Positions 1-5,898 of a stretch of DNA of 11,204 nt are shown piece after piece. The notes under the pieces are model-generated. The model was not told the DNA's origin. It searched no databases and worked only from the letters and a program-made list of their open reading frames with translations. The position numbers and the translations under genes are program-made. The stretch comes from an uncultured Ruminococcus sp. (GTDB lineage Bacteria; Bacillota; Clostridia; Oscillospirales; CAG-272). The first letter of the stretch is position 1. Each line of letters starts with the position of its first letter. Where the stretch lies: the NCBI GenBank assembly GCA_902791785.1, contig CADAXH010000045.1, forward strand, positions 1 to 11,204. The letters run 5' to 3'.

Positions 1-795
1 CGTGGCCTTTGCCCTGTAAATAAAGGCATACTGCGCTATGACGGCACCGAGAATCATGTACTCATCCTCGCGAAGCTCAAAGAGCTTTGAGAGAGTTAAA
101 AATGCTTTTTCAAAGCTGCCTCTTGCGAGATCCATAACCATAAATACCGCATTCGCCTCAAGAGACCTGACACATACGGCATCAACATCGGATTTCCTGA
201 TGATTTCTCCGGCATACGCGCATACCTTCTCGAGCTCATTGCCGAGCAGGTTAAGGTCGTCGCCGACATTTCCGACAAGATAAGACGCAACCCCCTTATC
301 AAAGGCTTTTCCGCGCTTTTTTGCACCTTTTTCAACGACCTTCACAAGCTCCGTCTGAGTCAGTTTATTCGCTTTAAGAACATACCCGTATGCGCTGAAA
401 ACGGCCTGCATCTTCTTGATTTCATTTGCCTTGGGCGGCTGAGTGGGATAAGTGAAAACCAGGCAATTATCGGGCGGATTCTCCTTTAGAAGTTCTTCAA
501 GCGCGGCGAGGTCTTTATCGGAAGCATCCTTTGCGGGATAATCTTTGTCTACCACGCATTTGCGCTGCGCCATCATCGGAATCGAGAGTGACGCATCATA
601 TATATCCGATAAATCGGTATCCGTACATTCAAATGTATGAAGATTGAATTCCGCAAACGACTCATCGACCGTTGCCTTGATTAACTGCTCGGTATAAAAC
701 TTGACAAGATATGTCTCATCGCCGCAGATAAGATAAGCTCCTGCGGGGTCTTCTTTTATTCTGAGTTTAAGCTCACTTTCGGTTATTTCAGGCAT
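1..795 (-). CDS. holA: DNA polymerase III subunit delta, 3' end cut by window edge
   Basis: This is the clamp-loader delta subunit, which opens the beta sliding clamp during replication. The frame is open from the ATG at 795-793 to the left edge, giving 265 codons; the family is usually about 330-345 residues, so roughly the last 70 are outside the window. The N-terminus has the typical delta opening, with 'AYLICGDETYLVKFY' near residues 19-33 (the degenerate P-loop-like region) followed by an alternating helix/strand AAA+ fold. Around residues 140-200 lies the helical region, with 'GNVGDDLNLLGNELEKV', a well-conserved delta stretch. Start choice: AGAAGGTG sits 5-6 bases upstream, overlapping the end of the preceding gene. 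Only three bases separate the upstream stop from this ATG, so translation is probably coupled. The position after comEC sequence is the usual one in Firmicutes. Family assignment is firm. Confidence 0.9.
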   Translation of the reverse strand, partial: MPEITESELKLRIKEDPAGAYLICGDETYLVKFYTEQLIKATVDESFAEFNLHTFECTDTDLSDIYDASLSIPMMAQRKCVVDKDYPAKDASDKDLAALEELLKENPPDNCLVFTYPTQPPKANEIKKMQAVFSAYGYVLKANKLTQTELVKVVEKGAKKRGKAFDKGVASYLVGNVGDDLNLLGNELEKVCAYAGEIIRKSDVDAVCVRSLEANAVFMVMDLARGSFEKAFLTLSKLFELREDEYMILGAVIAQYAFIYRAKAT

Positions 796-798
796 AAT

Positions 799-2094
799 TC
801 ACCTTCTCACAGCCTTGATATTATGGTCATCGGCGGTTATCACTATATCTCCGCATCCTGCGGTTGCCGCCGCATTCAATCCTTTGTCCGTCAATTCTTC
901 CTGCGCCGCATATCCTCTGCTTTCTTCCGCCTGTATAACAGCGAGCTTCAGGCCGTTAAACGCAATATCGTCGGGATAGCCGGCCCTGCAGAGCATTACA
1001 TCACAATTCTTTGCCGCACCGGGCAGAGACGCAAAATCAATCCCGGGCTCACAGATATAAAGCAGGTTCATATCCTTCGATTCAAACATATACGCCGAAT
1101 TTCCCGCGCCGTCCTTATATAGTGTTGCCTTTATCCGACCGATTTGGAAATTATCGGGAACGGAAACAATCTTATCCGCCGGAAAAGCGAGTTTCAGAGC
1201 ATAACCGGGATCGGGGCAATATATTATGCTCCCTTGCACGAGCTCACTCACATCACGCAGATAAGAATTATAATTCGCAGTGTCTTCGGGCAGAATAACT
1301 GCATCGGTCTCATCCGAAAAATCTCTGAGCATCTTTTTAATTCTGTAAGAGCCGTCATAAGCATCGCCCCCGCATCCGAGCAGAATACAGTCATCACCGC
1401 TCCTGAAATACGCGGCGCTGCCGTTTCCCGTATCAAACACGGTGAGAGTAGTATCAAGTGAATCGGAAAAAGCGAAAAATACGGATGACATCACAAAGAT
1501 AAATGCCGCAAGGTAGCCCGCTAGAGGAAACACCTTCCTCCCGGTATAAGCCATAAAAGCGGCAAGGGCAAGAAAAATGAAAATTCCCGCAAAAATAAGG
1601 CATGCATCGGTATAGCCGACCGAAAGACGCAGTATTTTCAGTGAAGACAGAATCTGCGCAATCTTAAGTATGAATTTTGCGCAGAGCCCCGAAACAAACG
1701 CAAAAAGATTGGGTATATGAAGAGAAATCAGGCCGATTGCCGTGCCGAAAGCAGAACAGATCATACAGACCTCGGCAACCGGAACAATGAAGAGGAACAG
1801 ATACTTTTTCTCTTTGCTGGTAATCCTGAAAAACATGGCTGTTATAAAAGCAAAAGCAATCTGTGTCGAAGGATAAAGCAGTTCAAGACTGCCCGGATCG
1901 AGCATCTTCTCGTGGAAGAAAAACTCAAAAGCAAATTCGAGTATAACAGCCACGGCATTGATGGCGCACACTATTACCAGATCGATTGTGCGTCTTTTTG
2001 ACAGCATATTGTTTCTCAGTATCATGACGATTATTGATGCAATCAGCATCAGATGAAACAACACTATTGCGCCTATGCTCTGCAATTCCGACAT
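799..2094 (-). CDS. Chimeric membrane protein: GGDEF-type sensor N-terminus joined to ComEC C-terminus
   Basis: This 431-residue ORF has two parts. Residues 1 to about 105 hold three or four hydrophobic helices and resemble the membrane sensor of the neighbouring GGDEF protein: both have an 'IVMI' helix end followed by N-x-L-S-x-R, and both have K-x-Y-x-x-FI(I/V)PV near residue 100. From about 105-120 on it looks like ComEC, the competence DNA channel: final Competence-domain helices (about 120-210), then a beta-lactamase-like domain (212-431) that ends in the ComEC-like strand 'VITADDHNIKAV'. Full ComEC is about 700-800 residues, so the OB domain and most channel helices are missing. The catalytic histidines are also gone: only one His (424) remains in the last 220 residues. 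A strong site, GGAGG seven bases before the ATG, supports the start. DNA import by this protein is unlikely. It may be a decayed fusion, a repurposed protein or an assembly join. Confidence 0.7.
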   Translation of the reverse strand: MSELQSIGAIVLFHLMLIASIIVMILRNNMLSKRRTIDLVIVCAINAVAVILEFAFEFFFHEKMLDPGSLELLYPSTQIAFAFITAMFFRITSKEKKYLFLFIVPVAEVCMICSAFGTAIGLISLHIPNLFAFVSGLCAKFILKIAQILSSLKILRLSVGYTDACLIFAGIFIFLALAAFMAYTGRKVFPLAGYLAAFIFVMSSVFFAFSDSLDTTLTVFDTGNGSAAYFRSGDDCILLGCGGDAYDGSYRIKKMLRDFSDETDAVILPEDTANYNSYLRDVSELVQGSIIYCPDPGYALKLAFPADKIVSVPDNFQIGRIKATLYKDGAGNSAYMFESKDMNLLYICEPGIDFASLPGAAKNCDVMLCRAGYPDDIAFNGLKLAVIQAEESRGYAAQEELTDKGLNAAATAGCGDIVITADDHNIKAVRR

Positions 2095-2130
2095 GCTCTC
2101 TCCTCCTCTCCTCAGATTCTTTTCAAAGGA

Positions 2131-3219
2131 TTATTCCGTTTCCTCTTTTTTTGCCTTTTTCATGTTCTTTTCTTTGTACATCAGTACGTCAGCATCAACC
2201 AGTTTCTGATCCTTTTCTTCGTCATTGTGTATTATTGAATACCCGACAGAAATAGATTTGATGGGTGTGAACACCTGCTTGAGTTCCTCAATTTTTTCAT
2301 TGAATTTTTCAATGAGTTTGTCAACACTGTCAAGTTTCTTCCTGAGAATAACCACGAATTCGTCTCCGCCCACTCTGTAGCAGGTTCCGTACTTTGAGAA
2401 TACGACAAGCATCGCATCTCCTATTGCGTCAAGACACTCGTCGCCGTACTGGTGGCCCATTGTATCGTTGAGCGCCTTAAATCCGTCGATGTCCATCATT
2501 AGGTATGCTATAGGATAATCGACCTTTTCGATTGCAAGGACGTAGCTCCTTCTGTTCATAAGCCCTGAAACCGGATCAAGCTGCAGATTCAGGTCCATGT
2601 AATAGAGGGTGAACATTCCCATGGCCACGATTGCGCCTATCCAGGTAGTATGAAGATCCGCATTCAATGAGTGAACCGTGAATCCCAGAACAAATATAAA
2701 GATGACCGCGACAAGCGTCGGGAAATTCGGTCTCTGGAATCTCTTTGCGTCCCTGTATACAACGACGACAACCATTGCACTGAACAGGGCAACGATTGCA
2801 ATGAAAATGAAATACACAGGCCCTCTTGAATAATGACCGGCTTCATCAAATGAGAATGTCCATCCGGTGAATATTGATGCTATGCTGAGCGCTGCATTGA
2901 GCAGGACTACCGGAATTATGAAAACTCTGTATCTTTTGCCCGATCTGTTTGTTATGGTAGATGCAAACAACAGTGCAAGAGGCGAAAAAACATGTTCAAT
3001 GGATTTTGCGATGCTCATTACGACCTTGGCGTTTCCAAGATTCCAGTTCACCGCTTCGACCGTAATGTACTCTGCTATCATGCAGACTATAAGTGCGGCA
3101 AAAGCCGAAATAAAGTTGGCCTTAACTCGGGGAGACAAAGAATTCATGTTTGCAATCATGACGATGCACGACATTGCAAATGTAAAAAGCAGCAATACAA
3201 AACCAAGTAAAAGCGTCAT
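2131..3219 (-). CDS. Membrane-bound diguanylate cyclase (GGDEF domain)
   Basis: The protein should make cyclic di-GMP from two GTP under control of an N-terminal membrane sensor. From the ATG at 3219 it is 362 residues. About seven hydrophobic helices fill residues 2-208, and no extracytoplasmic domain is visible. The GGDEF domain follows at about 213-350: 'DPVSGLMNRR' at 215-224, the metal/GTP-binding 'DIDGFK' at 243-248, and an intact GGDEF active-site loop at 284-288. The RxxD inhibitory site expected just before the loop reads SKYG (275-278), so ordinary product inhibition is probably absent. The frame extends two codons upstream to a TTG at 3225, but GGGGAG lies eight bases before the ATG and only two before the TTG, so ATG is preferred. 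The promoter is at 3253-3281. The next gene starts 36 bases after the stop and shares sequence features with this sensor. The signal sensed is unknown. Confidence 0.9.
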   Translation of the reverse strand: MTLLLGFVLLLFTFAMSCIVMIANMNSLSPRVKANFISAFAALIVCMIAEYITVEAVNWNLGNAKVVMSIAKSIEHVFSPLALLFASTITNRSGKRYRVFIIPVVLLNAALSIASIFTGWTFSFDEAGHYSRGPVYFIFIAIVALFSAMVVVVVYRDAKRFQRPNFPTLVAVIFIFVLGFTVHSLNADLHTTWIGAIVAMGMFTLYYMDLNLQLDPVSGLMNRRSYVLAIEKVDYPIAYLMMDIDGFKALNDTMGHQYGDECLDAIGDAMLVVFSKYGTCYRVGGDEFVVILRKKLDSVDKLIEKFNEKIEELKQVFTPIKSISVGYSIIHNDEEKDQKLVDADVLMYKEKNMKKAKKEETE

Positions 3220-3252
3220 AAACAATTCTCCCCTTTCGCTGTAATTATATAA

Positions 3253-3281
3253 ATTATATACCTAATTTGATTGGTTGTAAA
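3253..3281 (-). promoter_or_regulatory. Sigma-A-type promoter of the GGDEF gene
   Basis: On the minus strand TTTACA (3281-3276) is followed after exactly 17 bases by TATAAT (3258-3253). This is one mismatch from the -35 consensus and a perfect -10. It lies about 35 bases upstream of the ATG at 3219. An inverted repeat (3267-3291) covers the -35 box and part of the spacer, so repression at this site is likely. Confidence 0.75.
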
Positions 3282-3291
3282 TATCAATCAA
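3267..3291. promoter_or_regulatory. Inverted repeat overlapping the GGDEF promoter, possible operator
   Basis: TTGATTG (3267-3273) and CAATCAA (3285-3291) are perfect 7-base arms around an 11-base spacer. The left arm falls in the promoter spacer and the right arm lies just upstream of the -35 box, the usual geometry of a dimeric repressor site. The binding protein is unknown. Confidence 0.45.
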
Positions 3292-3328
3292 TGCTGTACA
3301 CTGCCTGTATTGTATCCATTTTCAATAT

Positions 3329-3347
3329 GTGTTCCAGAACGGAACAC
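3329..3347. promoter_or_regulatory. 19-base palindrome, possible operator
   Basis: GTGTTCC (3329-3335) and GGAACAC (3341-3347) are perfect arms around AGAAC. A shorter palindrome, GTTC-CA-GAAC, is nested in the left half. An AT-only run follows directly (3350-3360), which would suit a -10 region of a rightward promoter, but no convincing -35 box lies at the right distance. The binding protein is unknown. Confidence 0.45.
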
Positions 3348-3379
3348 CTTATATATATTAAACAAAGAATATTGCTTTT

Positions 3380-3400
3380 TTGTAAAGTCATGATTTACAA
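3380..3400. promoter_or_regulatory. 21-base inverted repeat, possible operator
   Basis: TTGTAAA (3380-3386) and TTTACAA (3394-3400) are perfect 7-base arms around GTCATGA. It is AT-rich, preceded by a T-run on the plus strand, and lies about 170 bases before the HAD gene. It could bind a dimeric regulator. A terminator role is unlikely because the stem is weak. Confidence 0.35.
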
Positions 3401-3420
3401 TATCAACAAAGAACTATACA

Positions 3421-3480
3421 TTGACTCATCGAGTTGAACGAGTCAATAACCCATGATTGAAATCACGGGCTTGAAAAAGC
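3421..3480. repeat. Hairpin cluster resembling an IS200/IS605-type element end
   Basis: Three hairpins lie side by side. TTGACTC (3421-3427) pairs with GAGTCAA (3440-3446). CCCATGATT (3450-3458) pairs with AATCACGGG (3461-3469), with one mismatch. GCTT (3469-3472) pairs with AAGC (3477-3480) across GAAA. Read on the minus strand, a CAAGCCC hairpin ending in GGG and followed by TTATTGAC resembles the right-end hairpin of IS200/IS605 elements and the 3' scaffold of TnpB-associated RNAs. No transposase or tnpB reading frame is present, so at most this is a solo end or remnant. It could equally be a structured leader of the HAD gene. Confidence 0.35.
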
Positions 3481-3495
3481 AAGTGAAGAAATCAG

Positions 3496-3538
3496 CTACG
3501 GAAGTAGATTGTTGACTACCCTAAGTCTTATATGAGAC
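3496..3538 (+). promoter_or_regulatory. Possible structured leader before the HAD gene
   Basis: CTAC (3496-3499), GTAG (3504-3507) and CTAC (3516-3519) allow two mutually exclusive short stems. GTCT-TATATG-AGAC (3525-3538) forms another near-complete dyad. All lie within 75 bases upstream of the HAD start. The stems are only four base pairs, so a regulatory role is a guess. TTGACT (3512-3517) and TATATG (3529-3534) are only 11 bases apart and do not make a normal promoter. Confidence 0.2.
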
Positions 3539-3567
3539 AAAAACAAAAGAAAACGGAGAAGAAAAAA

Positions 3568-4200
3568 ATGAACGTATATGATTTTGATGGTACGATATTC
3601 CCGTCTGATTGTTCAATAGGATTCTGTATCTGGTGTATGAACCGCCACCCGAAGCTTTGGTTCACATTTGCCCCTAAGGCAATAAGAAACATAATCAGAA
3701 AAAACCGTGGAAAAATACCGGAATACGTCATGCAGCGTGAATTCTTTGGATATCTTATGCTGATTGATGATTTTGATGTTCAGATAGAGCGGTATTGGGA
3801 TAAAAATGAAAAGAGAATTGCAAAGTGGTATCTGGCACAAAAAAGACCGGACGATCTGATAATAAGCGCGTCGCCCATGTGCATTATCGAACCCATAGCA
3901 AAGCGGCTCGGGGTAAAATTCATGGCGACGGATTATAACCGCAAATACGGAGTGTTTCTCAATAATATGATGTATGCACAGGAAAAGGCACAGTACATCA
4001 TTGACCACGGATTCCCGATGATAGACAATTTCTATTCAGATTCTCTTGCCGACACACCGCTTGCCCTCTGTGCAGAAAAAGCCCATCTGGTGAAGAAAAA
4101 GGCGAGCGTTGTTGTCGATTGGCCTGAGCTTGATGAAAAAACCCTAAATAAGGTACATAAGAAGGTTGATACAGGTTGGAATCAACACATTGATGAATAG
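3568..4200 (+). CDS. HAD-superfamily phosphatase, subfamily IB (PSPase-like)
   Basis: This is a soluble 210-residue phosphomonoesterase of the haloacid dehalogenase superfamily. Motif I is DFDGT at residues 5-9, where Asp5 is the nucleophile and Asp7 the general acid/base. Motif II is the SAS of 'IISASP' (100-102). The motif III lysine is probably Lys140 in 'AQEKAQYI'. Motif IV is 'YSDSLADTPL', with acidic residues at about 158 and 162, the spacing of the phosphoserine-phosphatase-like IB group. The helical cap lies between motifs I and II (about 15-95). The frame is open 12 codons upstream to 3532, but those codons are a Lys/Gln-rich string and GGAGAAG lies six bases before the ATG at 3568, which also puts motif I at the very N-terminus as in the family. 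The sugar kinase follows after 16 bases. The substrate cannot be read from sequence; a sugar phosphate related to the kinase product is an inference. Confidence 0.85.
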   Translation: MNVYDFDGTIFPSDCSIGFCIWCMNRHPKLWFTFAPKAIRNIIRKNRGKIPEYVMQREFFGYLMLIDDFDVQIERYWDKNEKRIAKWYLAQKRPDDLIISASPMCIIEPIAKRLGVKFMATDYNRKYGVFLNNMMYAQEKAQYIIDHGFPMIDNFYSDSLADTPLALCAEKAHLVKKKASVVVDWPELDEKTLNKVHKKVDTGWNQHIDE

Positions 4201-4203
4201 GCA

Positions 4204-4210
4204 AGAGGGA
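4204..4210 (+). promoter_or_regulatory. Ribosome binding site fixing the GTG start of the FGGY kinase
   Basis: AAGAGGGA ends six to seven bases before GTG at 4217-4219. Earlier in-frame starts (TTG 4166, ATG 4193) lie inside the HAD gene and have no comparable site. From the GTG, the conserved 'YDFGTSS' phosphate loop begins at residue 6, as in the family. Confidence 0.65.
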
Positions 4211-4216
4211 AATTCA

Positions 4217-5809
4217 GTGTATATCATAATTTATGATTTCGGTACAAGCAGCGTAAAGACATGTCTGTTCGAAATAAGCTCGGAAATACGTCTTGTCGCC
4301 GATTCTTCAGCAGGATACGGACTGTATATTTCCGACGACGGTGGTGCGGAACAGGATACGGAAGAATGGTGGGCGGCGCTGTGCTCGACCACAAGCGATC
4401 TGTTTTCAAAAACGGACGTAAAGCCATCAGATATTGAAGGAATGGCATTTTGCTCTCAGATGCAGGGCTCCGTTTTTGTTGACGAAGAAGGAAACGCTTT
4501 AAGACGCCCCATGAACTATCTGGACCAGAAGGGCGTCAAAGAATACAAGAACTGCATGGGGCGCGGTATCATCAAAGTCTCCGGCTGCAGTCTTTATAAG
4601 CTCGTTCGCAATATTACAGTCAATTACGCATGCTCGACAAGCGCAAAGGACCCGGTCTGGAAATACAAGTGGGTCGAAAACAACGAGCCTGATGTTTTTA
4701 AAAGAATATATAAGTGGCTTGATATAGGCGACTATCTTACCTCCCGCTGTACAGGCAGGATAATAAGGACTGCCGATTCCGCCTTTGCGACTTTCCTTTA
4801 CGATACCAGAAAAGGAAAAGAAGGCTGGAACAAAGGGCTGCTGAAAATGTATAAAGTAATCCCCGACCACATGCCGGAGATTATAGACAGCACGGATCAG
4901 GCAGGCACTCTCACTGCGAAAGCGGCAAAGGAACTCGGACTGAAGGAAGGAATACCGGTATTCGGAGGCGGAGGCGATACGACATTCGTCAACATCGGTG
5001 CGGGATGCACAAGACCGGATGATACGCATATTTATGTCGGAACCTCGGGGTGGGTATCTACGTTTATGGATCATCAGACCGTCGATATCGATGCCATGAT
5101 AACGGGAGTCCTGTCCGCAAAACACGGCTATTTCAACTACTATGCTGAACTTGAAACTGCGGGAAAATGCTACGAATGGGTATTGAATCATCTTGCACTT
5201 GACGAAATCGATGTTTACATGAACAAAACCAAAGTGACGGATAATTATGAAAGCAGATTCATAAGTCTCTACGATTATTTGTCATCTGAGGTGGCAAAGG
5301 TCCCGCCCGGGGCAAACGGAGTGATCTTTACTCCGTGGCTGCACGGCAACCGCTGCCCGTTTGAGGATTCCAACGCAGCCGGAATGTTCTTCAACATCAG
5401 GGTTGAAAACACCAAAAGAGATTTGATTAGGGCGGTACTTGAGGGCATTTGTTATCACCTGCGCTGGCTTTTGGAAAGCGTTGAGAAGAAGGTCAGAACA
5501 TCGGATACTATCAGATTTGTAGGCGGAGGAGCACTTTCTCCCGTTATCTGCCAGATGCTCTCAGACATTACCGGACGAACGATAGAAACGGTTAACAACG
5601 CGCAGGAGGCAGGCGCAATCGGAGCCGCTCTCGTTGTGGCGGCGGGTATCAAAGGAGAAGACGTGCTTGAATTAGCACGCAGGCTTGTTAAAGCAAATCA
5701 TACTTACGTTCCTAATCCCAACAATAAAGAAGTATATGAGCGCAATTACAAGGTGTTCAAAAATCTATACAAGTCCAACGCCTTAAACTTTAAGGAGTTG
5801 AACGCCTGA
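4217..5809 (+). CDS. FGGY-family carbohydrate kinase, xylulokinase-like
   Basis: The protein should phosphorylate a sugar or polyol with ATP in the cytoplasm. From the GTG at 4217 it is 530 residues, slightly longer than typical xylulokinase (about 490-510). The N-terminal FGGY domain has the phosphate loop 'DFGTSSVK' (7-14), a 'SQMQG' sequence (80-84) where xylulokinase has the substrate-contacting QMHG, and a 'PVWKYKWVENNEP' FGGY signature region near 146-158. The catalytic aspartate is most likely Asp254 in 'GGGGDTTF', followed by 'GTSGW' (275-279). The C-terminal domain has 'RAVLEGICYHLRWLLE' (signature 2) and the adenosine-binding 'FVGGGALSP' (434-442). The His-to-Gln change at the MHG position suggests a substrate other than plain D-xylulose. 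It is co-directional with the HAD phosphatase, 16 bases apart, and probably co-transcribed. The stop is 14 bases before the hairpin region separating it from the convergent operon. Confidence 0.88.
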   Translation: MYIIIYDFGTSSVKTCLFEISSEIRLVADSSAGYGLYISDDGGAEQDTEEWWAALCSTTSDLFSKTDVKPSDIEGMAFCSQMQGSVFVDEEGNALRRPMNYLDQKGVKEYKNCMGRGIIKVSGCSLYKLVRNITVNYACSTSAKDPVWKYKWVENNEPDVFKRIYKWLDIGDYLTSRCTGRIIRTADSAFATFLYDTRKGKEGWNKGLLKMYKVIPDHMPEIIDSTDQAGTLTAKAAKELGLKEGIPVFGGGGDTTFVNIGAGCTRPDDTHIYVGTSGWVSTFMDHQTVDIDAMITGVLSAKHGYFNYYAELETAGKCYEWVLNHLALDEIDVYMNKTKVTDNYESRFISLYDYLSSEVAKVPPGANGVIFTPWLHGNRCPFEDSNAAGMFFNIRVENTKRDLIRAVLEGICYHLRWLLESVEKKVRTSDTIRFVGGGALSPVICQMLSDITGRTIETVNNAQEAGAIGAALVVAAGIKGEDVLELARRLVKANHTYVPNPNNKEVYERNYKVFKNLYKSNALNFKELNA

Positions 5810-5823
5810 ATACAACATAGTGC

Positions 5824-5862
5824 AAAAAAACGGCGAGATCAGTTCAATTTTTGACCTCGCCG
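5824..5862 (-). terminator. Rho-independent terminator of the export operon
   Basis: CGGCGAG (5831-5837) pairs with CTCGCCG (5856-5862), extended inward by TCA/TGA after one mismatch. On the minus strand the stem is followed directly by seven U, a textbook intrinsic terminator 37 bases past the stop of the second ABC gene. On the plus strand only AAATTCTTT follows, so it is a weak terminator for the FGGY gene. Confidence 0.85.
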
Positions 5863-5898
5863 AAATTCTTTATGCATCCAAATCACACATACACTATT

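Noticed and set aside
3329..3347. Palindrome as a LexA (SOS) box
   Set aside because: Gram-positive LexA boxes have GAAC on the left and GTTC on the right (GAAC-N4-GTTC). This site has the opposite polarity, GTTCC then GGAAC.
3421..3446. TTGACTC repeat as the -35 box of the HAD promoter
   Set aside because: The sequence 17 bases downstream of TTGACT is CAATAA, a poor -10 box, and it lies within a strong hairpin.
3267..3446. Spacer repeats as a CRISPR array
   Set aside because: The repeats are inverted and differ from each other; there is no direct repeat with regular spacers and no cas gene.
4166..4216. Earlier TTG or ATG start for the FGGY kinase
   Set aside because: These starts lie within the HAD gene without a ribosome site; the extra 17 residues are not family-like, and GTG at 4217 has AGAGGG at good spacing.
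4499..5191. A 230-codon minus-strand open frame opposite the FGGY kinase
   Set aside because: The plus strand encodes a complete kinase with all motifs here; the antisense frame has no plausible start site or domain.
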